Positions 1-10,900 of a stretch of DNA of 64,000 nt are shown here, piece after piece (the first letter of the stretch is position 1; every line of letters starts with the position of its first letter). The stretch is from positions 155,194,293-155,258,292 of the forward strand of contig CM043958.1 in NCBI GenBank assembly GCA_014529385.2. The letters run 5' to 3'. The DNA is from Adiantum capillus-veneris (taxonomy: Eukaryota; Streptophyta; Polypodiopsida; Polypodiales; Pteridaceae). The notes below the pieces were generated by a model. The model ran no database searches, was not told where the DNA came from, and worked only from the letters and a program-made list of their open reading frames with translations. The translations under genes and the position numbers were made by a program.

Positions 1-1499
1 TTTTGATCCTAGATCACTAATTAATAAAACTCAATCATAAGCTAAAGACCCTTAATTAATTTTGGCAAGTACAATTTATTTGTTTTATTGACAGTGTCAC
101 AATTCATAATTCTTTGCATTTACTCATTACCACATAGGCTTTGCTTTTTCCTTATGCTTTATTGCCATATGATGGAGCTTCCTACCTCATCGATGTTTTT
201 CTGTTGCAAGCATATTTTTCCTCCAATGTCTACCTTGACATGGCTTTGTCAAGGATGATAAAGCTTAGGAAGAGGGGAATGTTGGAAGCATCCAACACCA
301 GCAACTATTTTCATCTTCATACACACATTTTTTACCCAAATACAACCAATAATTAGCAAAAATCTGTAGACATTCAAAAACCATTAAAAAATGTCAAAAA
401 ACTATGCAAAAAATAGAGATTTGGTGAAAATGCAATGGAAAAAAGAAACACAGCCTTAAAAACGACAAAATGTGTGAAAGTCGGTATGTACGCACGCGTG
501 CGCTCACAATCATGCCAAGAACACACATTGAAATAAGTTCATGATTGCGGAGCATAAATCAAGTTTTGGAGAATTAAGCTATGCCGGAGTAATAATTAGC
601 AAGTAATTGCCATAAACTTACAAAATTTGGCCAAATATAACAAAAACATTACTGAAAATTCCACAAAATCTTCAATCAAGCCCAAAGTGTACCGTAATCA
701 TATCACAATCCACTCTTAACACAATCCTTTGCCAAATAAAGCCACAATCAAGATCACAAAAGTAGGCAACATTAGTGTTAAATTGACCCAAAATTAATCC
801 AAATTTAGTGCAATTCGTGGTAGACATCATGCATTATATAAAATTAGTGCAATTCGTGGAAGACATCATGCATTATATAAAATTAGTGCAATTCGTGGTA
901 GACACCATGAATTATATATACTGGTGGTAAACCTTGCTTTGAAGGGTTACCTCTCTCGATGCAGCCTATCTTGTGTATCTATTGCTTCAAAGTCGGAATC
1001 TGGCATTTCAAACCTTATGTGCACTTTGTGTTTTCTCATGGTATATACATAAGAATGTATAAACCCAAGTGATGCTTGCAAACACAATTTCAAGCTCATC
1101 AATAATTTAGGCTTATGAGTATTCTTTCTTCACACAACTAATATAAACGTTTTCACTAATTGTCAAGATCATGTTAATGCCTTGTAGTCTTCTCTTGGTC
1201 CTACCTAAAAATCTCCCTGCTATGGGCTTCTTGCCTCAACACTAATACACCGTAGAGAGACCTTCTGATGGCTCTCTTCCCTCTCTTACCTTGGCAAGAC
1301 AAATGTCTTTACTCCCCCCTTCTGTGCTGCCGACAAGCTCACCTCTCACAACCAAGATAGAAAGCAAACATTACAAAATTCTAGTTTAGCTGCTTATGTC
1401 GACATCCTAACGTTCAATCTTAGCCTCAGCTGCTTATGTGTACTGGATGTAACCCAGCCAGCCTTGATAGAGCCGTTAACCCAAGGATGGGGAGATTAA
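1..1499. other. Intergenic spacer, no gene recognised
   Basis: AT-rich, non-coding in appearance. The only long open frame (141-356, plus) encodes a 71-residue peptide that I do not recognise and that has no supporting context. The stretch contains the 40-bp tandem repeat listed separately. Nothing else can be named. Confidence 0.6.
804..922. repeat. Three-copy ~40-bp tandem repeat
   Basis: Three near-identical copies begin at about 804, 844 and 883, each starting TTAGTGCAATTCGTGG and continuing through CATCATGCATTATATA. The third copy differs at a few bases (CACCATGAATTATATA). The near-identity implies recent tandem duplication. No open frame is associated. Confidence 0.85.
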
Positions 1500-1706
1500 A
1501 TGATGAAGAGAGCTTTTTTCTTGTGGTAAAATGGAAATGGTCTGCTTGTTCAGCTTTCTAATGATGAAGAGAGCTTTTTTCTTGTGGTAAAATGGAAATG
1601 GTCTGCTTGTTCAGTTTAATCTCCCCAAGGATGGGGAGATTAAATGATGAAGAGAGCTTTTTTCTTGTGGTAAAATGGAAATGGTCTGCTTGTTCAGCTT
1701 TCTAAT
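1500..1706. repeat. Three-copy ~60-bp duplicated block
   Basis: The block beginning ATGATGAAGAGAGC and ending GTCTGCTTGTTCAG occurs at about 1500-1552, 1561-1614 and 1643-1697 with essentially no differences. Copies 1 and 2 are directly adjacent. Copies 2 and 3 are separated by a perfect inverted repeat (listed separately). Confidence 0.85.
1615..1644. repeat. Perfect 12-bp inverted repeat (hairpin)
   Basis: TTTAATCTCCCC (1615-1626) is followed, after a 6-base loop, by GGGGAGATTAAA (1633-1644). The arms are perfectly complementary. The right arm (GGGGAGATTAAA) also occurs at 1489-1500 before the first repeat copy, so the palindrome was probably built by template switching during duplication rather than selected as a terminator. 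Confidence 0.8.
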
Positions 1707-1920
1707 GAAATGTCGAAGACTTTGCTTTCCCTTGAGATCCAAATGCGTTTCCTCTTCCCAAGAATACATCAATATCAACAATGTCAATCTGTGCAAACAG
1801 AAAATCAAATCAAAATTAGCAATATGAAATTGTCGTTTGATTAGCCATGTATGACAGCACTCTTAAAAAGTCTTAACTTATCCATCATCTTTCAAAGACT
1901 CCTCTTTCCAAATTCTACCT

Positions 1921-2247
1921 ATGTGTATTTTCGATCTTTTCGGTACCTTACCCCCATGTCAAAGTAGTCAGACGGACATGTATGAGGTGGCACATGTTGC
2001 CCACCGCACCCTTGAGTTGAGGCTTGCATGTCCATCCATCTTCCCAATCACGGGAGGCGACACCATTGAAGCCTCAGGTGCAGCTTTGGCATACAAGACT
2101 ATAAACCTGATTGGTGCATGCAAGGCTAGGGCAAGCTTGAGTGGCATTTCCCCTCCGACGTTCATGCTTCACTGCTCATGCACTGGATTGCCAGCTCAAC
2201 CTCAAAAGCATGTCCACCAGTCACGTGTGACAGAATGCAAGGAATAA
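1921..2247 (+). CDS. Unrecognised 108-residue open frame (doubtful)
   Basis: An uninterrupted frame of 108 residues with no motif or domain I recognise; the opposite strand is also partly open. Its base composition is less AT-rich than its neighbours, which alone would lengthen chance frames. There is no promoter or splice evidence. I list it because it is one of the few long frames in the left spacer, but it is most likely not a gene. Confidence 0.12.
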   Translation: MCIFDLFGTLPPCQSSQTDMYEVAHVAHRTLELRLACPSIFPITGGDTIEASGAALAYKTINLIGACKARASLSGISPPTFMLHCSCTGLPAQPQKHVHQSRVTECKE

Positions 2248-2814
2248 CCTTTCCCCATTAGCTACACGTTACTGACATGAGCCTAAATAAACTATTACTG
2301 TGAGCAATTTTTTCTCTTTATAGATTTGAAGCATGTGCTTTCCAACATCTAACTTCTCAATAAATTTATATGCTTCCGTATCAAGTATTGGTAATGGGCA
2401 TGATGTGTAGACCACATATCCTTTGTCGTGCTCCTCTTAGGCTAAAGAGGTTTTGTATTGTCTATTAGCAATACAAACTCTTTATAATGTGCAGTGGTTT
2501 GGACTCTCCTCCTATTGCAAGCACACTCAACAAAAACCAAGCCTAAAATCTTCAGGTCGTATGAGCTGTGTATCATTCATCTAAAAATGTTGCCTGCCTA
2601 CTTCTATTTCGGCTCTATCCTTAGATTATAAAAGTGTCTATCCTCTTAAAAGAGGAGAACCAACATCAAACTTTTCCCTACTTTCAAAGGCATCGTATAA
2701 TCACACCTTAATTTCAAATTAAAAAGTTTTGCTTTGTGACATTATAAGATATCACAATTGCCTTATTACAAAACTTCAATTACCTAGACTATGCATCAGC
2801 AATAGGGAGGACAT

Positions 2815-3246
2815 CTAGTACAAGCTTTGGCATGGCTTTATCTTGGCCCTACAAAACCATACACGAAGGATCTCCCACCCACACACTAGTCCCACTCCAC
2901 ACACCAGGCACAACCGTGTTTCGTTGAAGGGTTTACTAAGAGACGCTATACCTCTATGGCATTGGAGCTTGAAACTACGTGGGGCAAGAGACTCGAGAAC
3001 AAATTTGCCATCCAGACTGATAGCAACAGTACAACTCATGCCAACACCAAGCCTATCCTGCAACTTGAGAGTTGAAAAGTCATCAGGTCTCAAGGTGGGT
3101 GGCCCTTGTGACAGATGAACCCCACAAACATCTTTAGGGGCAACTCTCCTACTTACAAAAGCCCGCCGACCATGCTTTACATAACCCATTATTTCTACAA
3201 TTCCTTCATGGGTGAAATAGCAATTCCAAAGTTCAAGGTTTTCCAA
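2815..3246 (-). CDS. Hypothetical 143-residue open frame
   Basis: An ATG-initiated frame of 143 residues on the minus strand. It contains no signal peptide, zinc-finger or retroelement motif that I can name; the middle (around residues 55-85) has a mixed polar/hydrophobic pattern compatible with a folded segment but nothing diagnostic. It lies between unrelated repeats, in the same orientation as the PP2C gene but downstream of it. It could be an exon of an unrecognised gene, a retroelement fragment, or chance. Confidence is low. Confidence 0.2.
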   Translation of the reverse strand: MENLELWNCYFTHEGIVEIMGYVKHGRRAFVSRRVAPKDVCGVHLSQGPPTLRPDDFSTLKLQDRLGVGMSCTVAISLDGKFVLESLAPRSFKLQCHRGIASLSKPFNETRLCLVCGVGLVCGWEILRVWFCRAKIKPCQSLY

Positions 3247-3317
3247 CCATGCTATTCCTCGGTTTTCAACAGGCTTTGTACTTCATCCTTTCCTCCATCT
3301 TCAAGGAATGATTCAAA

Positions 3318-3490
3318 TCATCCTTGGAATTTTACCAGGTGAGAACGCCCAAGTACCAAGGAATATCCCACAAGGTCTAGGAGCGACAAGGGTACGACCC
3401 TCTCGAAGCATCCTTGGGCTTTTACTGGGTGAGAATCCCCAAGTACCAATGCATATCCAACGAGGACTAGGAGCGCCAAGGGTACGTCCT
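3318..3490. repeat. Two-copy ~84-bp tandem repeat
   Basis: Two diverged direct copies (about 3318-3401 and 3402-3490) share CATCCTTGG, GGTGAGAA, CCCAAGTACCAA, CTAGGAGCG and CAAGGGTACG in the same order. The period is a multiple of three, so one frame stays open through both and gives a repeated peptide (ILG..PGEN.QVP), but there is no sign that it is expressed. Confidence 0.75.
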
Positions 3491-3499
3491 TAAAACGCA

Positions 3500-4912
3500 T
3501 AACGGAACTGTTGGGGGGCCACTCTCCAGTAATACCTCCACGTCACCTCCAGATGGCCTGACTAACAAGGGGACAAGAAATAAAAGACATGACATGAAAA
3601 CACTTCTTACCCCCCCCACGGGGAAACTTGCTTCCTACCCCCACCAACTGGGTGCTTGTGGGCTTTGCAAGTTCTAACCCAAGACAACTTAATTTGCCAT
3701 CTTCCCACGATTCTTCACAAAATCCTCGCCTTCATTTCATACCCCAAGATCGATGCTAATCATCTTCCCTTGAATGTGTTTCGGTCTCGAAAACTACACA
3801 TGGAAGGGGAGTATTGGTAAAGAATGCCTTCCTCTATACAAACCTCACAATATAGATCCAGCAATGAGCAAGAAGATGACAACAAAAAGACTAGCAGCAC
3901 TAACCCTATAAACAACTCAACCAAGTAGCGTCAAGCCATATATTCTACACTGGCATCATAATCATTAAGACCAAACACAAGTACGCACAACAGTACAGTC
4001 AATTAAACTCAGCAAAGACAGCAACTTTCTTCTGAGTCTCACCTGCATTAGGGTGAGCAAAACAGACTAGACACAAAGGCCATATCTGCAATGAGCTGCC
4101 CACTTGTTATAGATAAGGTCGTACCTGCCAATGACTGCTCACTTGTTCTGTGAATGGCAACCTCAAAGCCTCGCTTGTCACAGACTTACTTCCCACTAAG
4201 ATAAGGTGCCAACAATACACCTGAGACTAGGAACATTTACCTGCTAAATGGATGGAGATTCTTGAGCTACAAAACTTCCTTCAGGTAGCTTCAAGTGTTC
4301 TTCAAATAAACAAAGTACTTATCCAATCCAAAGTGCTAACAACCTGCCATGTACTACAGAGAAAATTACTTGGAGACTCGTGGGCCTCCTAAAACACGGG
4401 AAACTCACAGCTTCAAGGAAGGCCACTAGGTATCCCAGCATAGAAGAAAATATGACTCGCTTTGACTCTCAAGCCTGTTTTAGCAGGCCAAAAGATAGCG
4501 TCTTTCAAGAGGACAAAGTATATTGGTTCTGAATCTTTTGAATCAACTTCCACACAGTAAGGTCAGTCCAGTAAATAAAACCAGGCTTTCTAAGTCGCAC
4601 ACTTGATGCAGTAATTAACAGACACCCATGCAGGCATTGAAGAGCAAACAATTACAAAAGAATGCAGAGACATGATAGGAAACAACACTACGCATGGACG
4701 AGTTCCAAACTAGAACAGGATTGGAAAATTAAAAGAGTGATTATCACTCTGCTGTTGTGATCGCTGTGGTTGCACAAGTTCAATCCTCAACTAACCCTTC
4801 TTGTGGGCGTGAGTAAGACCACATGCTTACAAAAAGTTATCGTAGAGGAATGCAATGTAAGCTTCAACTGGACAGTAGAGCTGAGGTAGATATTAAGTAC
4901 ACAGCTACAACT
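3500..4912. other. Spacer downstream of the PP2C gene, no gene recognised
   Basis: No coding frame of note. The part next to 4912 should hold the 3' UTR and polyadenylation site of the PP2C gene on the minus strand, but no single signal can be chosen by eye. A C-run occurs at about 3611-3619. Confidence 0.5.
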
Positions 4913-7014
4913 TTACAAAGACTTTTTGCGGTATGACTTAAGATCAATAACTATTACACTGATGTTATCTTTGCTGCCTCGTGACAGTGCAAACTTGGTT
5001 AGTAAGGCTGCTGCTGCACCAGCTGGTGTATCTTCATGACCCAGATTATCTGCACTCGCACATTTTCTTCGCTGTGATCTGAGTCGCCTTCTGGCTATAT
5101 CGCATGCCATTTCACTGCTTACGACATCCCACAGACCATCACTAGCAATAATCAAACACTCATCTTCCTTTGTGCGCTCTATGCACGTCACCTCAGGTAC
5201 AGCAATAACATAATTTTTCAAAAAGCGGTTGCCTGGAAAGACACAAAGCAATGAAGCACTTTTTAATAAAAAACCACCGAACATTACAAAGCAGTTGTCA
5301 ACTAAGCCTATTGTTGCGAATTAGCATTCCATTCGACCAACTTTACAGCGCTTCCAAAACCTTACCAATGGCTCGAGACATGGCAAGAAGGCCTCCAACT
5401 CTGTAACCCTCCCAATATATGATACGCCCACCTGCAGCAATGATCCGATTCGTCTCATCTTCTCTGTCCGGCTGCATAATCAGATACATTAACACTCAGG
5501 AAAAGATACAAAGTTCACTGTTGGTAGGCAGTTAAAGTACACCTTGTGATCGTGGGATAGGGACACAACTTTCCCACCACGGGACAGGACTGCTCTTGAG
5601 TCGCCGCAATTCGCCACAATAATCTGACAGGGGCCTATAACTGCCACCACAGCAGTTGTACCAACATTGTCAGGAGCTATGGGGTTGACACAGCAGCTAG
5701 GAGTCCCATCTGCACTAGTGCATCCTCCAGTGGGACACACACCACCCACTTCCTCATCAATCTTCAGAAAGCAAGCCTCCATGACCCTTCTCCACCGCAA
5801 GGACCAGTCACTTGAAGCACCATCACCAGCTTTCACATGAGAGCGTACATCTTTTATCAACTCCTCTGTCAGTGCCTTGTGCAGTCTTGCCTTACAAAAA
5901 GTTGACGCCTGTACCCAACATTAAACCCTTGAGATCTCATCAGAATGTAGATAGGGGCATGGCTAGACAATACGTACTAAGGCCTTTGTATACTAATAAA
6001 CAATCCACGTGCACAAGGTGTTCAAAGTGTGGCAAATTACTGTTTCGCTGCTGAAGCACAACTAAACTCTGTAATTACCTGTGCGCCACCATGTCCATCA
6101 TACACAGCAAAAAAGTGGAAGGAGCTGCATGCACATAATGCAGGATCATGGCATTGGCAGCCCCCCAAGGAGTTACAGGGCAGTAGAACAAAGTCTGGCT
6201 CCACAGTATATGTGTCCTCCATTTCCCTGCGGCAGCCACACACAGAGAGCCTACCAAATTGGGGACACCTGTCTCGAGCAATGCAACAGGATCTTCTAGA
6301 AGGAGGGTGTAAAATCTCCAATGCCTGCGCCTTCACAGGACCTGCGGCTGGAGATAATCCATGCCCTTCTGCCTCCAATGCTGCCCCCTCTTGCATTTGG
6401 GAGAGCACTATGTTCACGGCACCAGTACAAGGAAGCTGAAAGTGAGAGCTACTCGGAGAAGAAAGCCCCTCGGAAATACAATCTCCCACAGCATGTACAT
6501 GCATTGGTGCCTTTGAGCTTTCATCATTAACAGCAGCTGCACTCTCCTCAACATTCAAGGATGTGGTCGAAGCTAAAGCGGGCGAAGGCAGCTTGCCCAC
6601 ATCAGTGTCTTTACTCTGAACAGAAGAATCCAGTCCATGAACCGTGGCACGTTTCCTTCGTCTGGTATTCCCACTGTGCTGTTGAAAACAGTCGCTCTCT
6701 CTCCTCCCTGCTAACAACCATCTGATTCGCTCCTTATTGCTGTCAAATGGATACGAAGGTGATCTAGCCAAGGTTGGTAAAAAGAAGGCCTGATCGATCA
6801 ATTTGCTGCTCTCGCTCACAACCTGTGCAACTTCAGACACCTCTTCAAGTCGGACCCTTTCTTTTGACGAGGAAGAAGAGAACAAAACATCGCCATTATC
6901 TGCACTAGCTTTGCAAACTAGGGCAATCCCCTGAATGATATCTTCACGGCCTGCAGCAGCATCAATTGATGAGCGAGATCGCTTCAGGATGTTCTTATAA
7001 GATGGCTGCGACAT
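4913..7014 (-). CDS. Clade A protein phosphatase 2C (ABI1/HAB1-like), 4 exons
   Basis: Ser/Thr phosphatase of the PPM family, clade A, whose members inhibit SnRK2 kinases and are themselves inhibited by ABA-bound PYR/PYL receptors. Four exons read on the minus strand: 7014-6079, 5908-5543, 5471-5366 and 5232-4913, all with GT-AG introns (170, 71 and 133 bp), giving about 575 residues. The first ~250 residues are a low-complexity regulatory extension. The catalytic domain shows [65 protein letters not shown] and [13 protein letters not shown]. The flap contains [20 protein letters not shown], keeping the Trp that in HAB1/ABI1 docks into the receptor-ABA lock. One oddity is Asn where the family normally has Asp directly after SRxxG, at the exon 3/4 junction. 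A chromovirus LTR lies about 490 bp upstream in the same orientation. Clade assignment is firm; orthology within the clade is not decided. Confidence 0.93.
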
Positions 7015-7340
7015 GTTCTCGTTGAAGACCTATCAAAGATCAACAAACAACAACATGCACGACACCGCACGGGGCTCATAGTCAGGTTGGCAAATACACA
7101 ATTGGTCGGAGAAGAGTTCTCGACGAGCTCAAAGACATCTCCATGTTCAACAGAATACACATGAGCCTGCCTCGGAAAGCCACACCCAAAAACAGAAGAC
7201 TGCAGTAAAATTAGGGTTTGAGAGCTGATGGGAGGGGGACTCAGAGAGGAAGAACGGGAGGGGGAAGGTGGGGGAAATGTGAAAGAGAGTAATAAGATTG
7301 TAAAAGATTTGATATGTGTTTGTTGACTGGGACCTGCGCG

Positions 7341-7348
7341 GACGTGTC
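7341..7348. promoter_or_regulatory. ABRE-like ACGTG element upstream of PP2C
   Basis: GACGTGTC lies about 330 bp upstream of the PP2C start codon. The ACGTG core is the binding site of ABF/AREB bZIP factors, and clade A PP2C genes are commonly ABA-induced. A single 8-mer is weak evidence; the placement in a PP2C 5' region is what makes it worth noting. Confidence 0.3.
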
Positions 7349-7502
7349 CCTGTGAGGCAGCAACACGCAGCAGGCTCGTACACAGCACCTTTCCTTTGCG
7401 CGAGGAGACTGCTGTTCGTTGGATGTGTACACTGTGGGTTTCGACACCCTACCCCACACCTGTCACTCTTTGCCTTTGCCTTCCTTTCACATTTCGCACG
7501 TA

Positions 7503-7756
7503 TGTGACGCCCTCGTTCGGGGCGTCGGGGAAAAGGGGCCGTGCCGGCTCATCTGTGTTGCAAACGGGACCTGCAGGCAAGCAAACACATACACAAGAAC
7601 GCAACTTGAAAATTGAACGCAAGAGCGACACGAGAGTGAGGGACGCAAACGAATGATCAATATCATAAGAAAGTGCCGAATACAAGGGACGCGAAGAATC
7701 ACATGAAAACGGGGCTCGCAAGTTGGGGGAAGTGGCACATACTTCCTTTATATACA
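7503..7756 (-). repeat. 3' LTR of chromovirus (PP2C-proximal)
   Basis: On the plus strand it runs from TGTGACGCCCTCG to TTTATATACA and matches 13315-13568 base for base apart from about 11 substitutions. On the element strand it begins TGTATATAAAGG, so a TATA-like motif sits at the extreme 5' end of the LTR, leaving almost no U3. A C-run outside the LTR (7757-7761) reads as GGGGG just upstream on the element strand and is a weak polypurine-tract candidate. Confidence 0.88.
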
Positions 7757-7925
7757 CCCCCGGGTTGAGAGAGCTTGACGCCCACGTCAAGCCGGGGTTT
7801 TGAGAGGTGCCGATACAAAAGTTGATGCCAAGGTTTTGGGGGCAGATATGTACAAGGGGGGAGTGAAGTGTTGCCAAAAATGTCTAGCTACTTAGGGTGA
7901 TGCTAGTTACAAGTGGGGGGGAGGA
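7757..7925. other. Short 3' internal segment of chromovirus
   Basis: Non-coding stretch between the pol stop codon and the 3' LTR. It contains a G-run at about 7915-7921 on the plus strand and no open frame of note. Confidence 0.5.
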
Positions 7926-10900
7926 CTACTCTATGTGGTTTTCATTTAGTGTGTTTTCCTCCTCTTCAGTGGGCATGTTGTAGAAGCGCAGCACAAGGGG
8001 TCTTCCGAGTCGAAGCATGATTTCTTCAGGTACCCAAGTGCATTCCGTCATGGGGCGATTGCGCCATTTGACATAGAAGAGTTGTCCTCGGCGCCCAAAA
8101 CGCGACTTTAGGATGGCCTCCGGCTCATGTGGCGGGCCATCCTTTACATATTCGGGGAGACTTCGCCCATAGGTGTTATCCGGCACAAATCTTTTGAGCA
8201 AACTTACATGGAAGGCGTTGTGGATGTTGATGTGTGGTGGGAGCTCCAGCTTGAAGGTGACGTCATTGAAGGACTTGAGCACTTTGTATGGACCATAGTA
8301 GCGATGATTGAACTTCGGGGAGAGGCCTTGAGGGAGGGTGATATTCTGAGAGCTGACGAGGACCAGGTCACCTTCTTTGAAGAGTTCGGCAGGTCGTCGC
8401 TTTTGGTTGGCGTATTTGGCGATGCGTACCTTGCTTTGCTCGAGGCTTTTCTTTGCATTTTGCATGCACGTCTGCCATTGTTGAAGAAACTCCTCACATT
8501 CCAGATCTTGGGCATGCACGTCGTCGGTTGCGAGTGCAAGAGGGGTGATGACTTCTTTACCTGTGGAGAGCTCGAAGGGGGTGTAGCCAGTGCTGCTGTG
8601 GATGGAGTTGTTGTAGTAGAATTCCAGGACGTCCATGTATTCGGACCAGTCCTTCTGGTCGGCCTTGACGTAGCTGCGGATGTAGTCTTCGATGCCTTGG
8701 TTGACTCTTTCAGTTTGACCGTCGGTTTCAGGGTGGTAGGCGGAGGAGAAGCGTAGCTGGGTGCCTAGCAGCTTGAAGAGCTCGCGCCAGAGGTCACTGA
8801 GGAAGCGGGTGTCGCGATCTGAAACTATGGCTAAGGGGAGGCCGTGGTATTTGAAGACTTTGGCGAAGAAGTGTTTGGCGACTTGGTAGGCGGTGACGAG
8901 AGGCTTTGCTGGTATGAAGTGAGCTTGCTTGGTGAAGTAGTCGACGACCACCATGATGGTAGTGTGGCCGTGGGAGGGGGGGAGGTCGACGATGAAGTCC
9001 ATACTTACCATGTCCCAAGGCCGGGAGGGTGTTGGCATGGGGTGGAGGAGGCCGGCAGGCTTGACTCTTTGAGCTTTGACTAGTTGACAGGTTGGGCAGG
9101 TGCGCACGTAGTCGATTACGTCGTCCTTCATTTTGGGCCACATGTAGTGTTGATGGAGTTTGTCGTAAGATCTCTTTTGGCCACAATGTCCAGCTAGCTT
9201 GCAGTCATGAGCCTCCCACATGAGGTCTTTCTTTAGCTCTGGATCATTGGGGATGTAGATTTTGCCATGCGCGTAGAAGAGGTTATCTTTGACTTCGAAT
9301 AGACCCAGGGCAGCTTTGCCAGAGATGTGGTCGTTGAGCATTCGGAGGGCAGCGGGGTCAACTTTTTGAGCGTCGAGGATGCGTTGGCGTAGGGTGCTGG
9401 TTGCTGTGGAGATGGTTGTGAGGGTGGGTCTTCGACTGAGAGCATCTGGCATGACATTTGTGGTACCTGGTTTGTGGATGATGTCGATGTCGTATTCGGC
9501 CAGTGTATCTTGCCACCTGGCTTGCTTGGGGGTGATTTTTGGTTGTGTCTGGAAGTACTTGAGGGATATGTTATCTGTGTAGACCTTTGTGTGCTTGTCT
9601 TGGACATAGTGTCGCCACTTTCGGATGCAGTGGACGACAGCGAGCATTTCCTTCTCATGTGTGGTCCATCTTGTCTCTACATCGGTGAATTTGTGGGATT
9701 CATAGGCGATGGGTTGACTCTCTTGCATGAGGACACCACCAATGGCGCCATCGGAGGCATCAATATGAACTTCAAAGGGTTTGGTGAAGTCGGGTAGTCG
9801 GAGGACGGCGGCACCACACATGGCTATCTTCAAGTTCTCAAAGGCTTCTTCTTCTCTGGAGGTCCACTGAAAGGGTTTGTGGCCTTTGGTTATCTCTGTA
9901 AGTGGGGCCGCAATCTTGCTGAAGTCGCGGATGAAGCGGCGGGTGTACTGACAGAAACTCACAAACTCTCGGACTTCTTTGATGGATGTCGGGGGAGCCC
10001 ACTTGATGACGGCGTAGACTTTCTTGGGGTCCACCATGATACCTTCTGACATGACAATGGAGCCGAGGAACTCGATTCTTTGGACAGCAAACTCACATTT
10101 TTCCAGCTTTGCATAAAGTTGGTGTTCCCGGAGGTGTTGGAGTACTGCGGCGACATGCTTCTTGTGCTCTTCTAAGGTATTGATGTAGATGAGTAGATCA
10201 TCGATGTAAGTGATGAGGTAGTCGTCAATCATGTCGCGGAAACTGTCATGGATTACTCGGCAAAAAGTGCCAGGACCGCCGGTGAGACCGAACCCCAGTA
10301 CCATCCATTCCCAGGAGCCGTAGCGTGTGCGGAAGGCAGTCTTCGGAATGTCTTTAAAGGCGATGCGGACTTGGTGATAGCCTGAGCGGAGGTCGATGCG
10401 AGTGAAGTATTGTGCACCCTGTAGTCTGTCCAGAAGATCTTCCATGAGGGGAACTGGGTATCTGTTCTTGGTAGTTATTTTGTTGAGGGCCCGATAATCC
10501 ACGCATAGTCGCATCGAGCCATCTTTCTTCTTGACAAACAGGATTGGGGCCCCAAAAGGAGAGCTGCTGGGCCGGATGAAACCTTGATCCTCTAATTCCT
10601 GGAGTTGCTTCTTGAGCTCTTTTAGCTCGGTGTCATTCATGCGGTAGGGGGCCTTGGCCGGGGGTGTACTCCCTGGGATGAGATCAATTTCGTGTTGAAT
10701 TTGACGGGGAGGGGGTAGACCGGGGGGAAGTTCTGGGGGCATGACATCTTTGTACTTGTGGAGGATGGGGGTAAGTGAGGGATCACCCACTTTGGCCTGT
10801 TCGAGGGTGATGGAGTTGAGTCTTGGTGTGGGCCGTTCCGCTACTTCCATGATGCAGAGGTGAACTTGAGCTCCTTTCTTGAGAGCCCGCTCGGCTTGCT

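Noticed and set aside
804-922. CRISPR-like array
   Set aside because: The direct repeats are contiguous without unique spacers and the DNA is eukaryotic nuclear; simple tandem repeat.
6029-6530. Plus-strand frames opposite PP2C exon 1
   Set aside because: Antisense shadows; the minus strand carries the full set of PP2C motifs and consistent splice sites.
8127-8756. 209-residue open frame on the plus strand
   Set aside because: It lies entirely antisense to the integrase/chromodomain part of the intact chromovirus pol; no independent motif. Other antisense frames in this element are rejected for the same reason.
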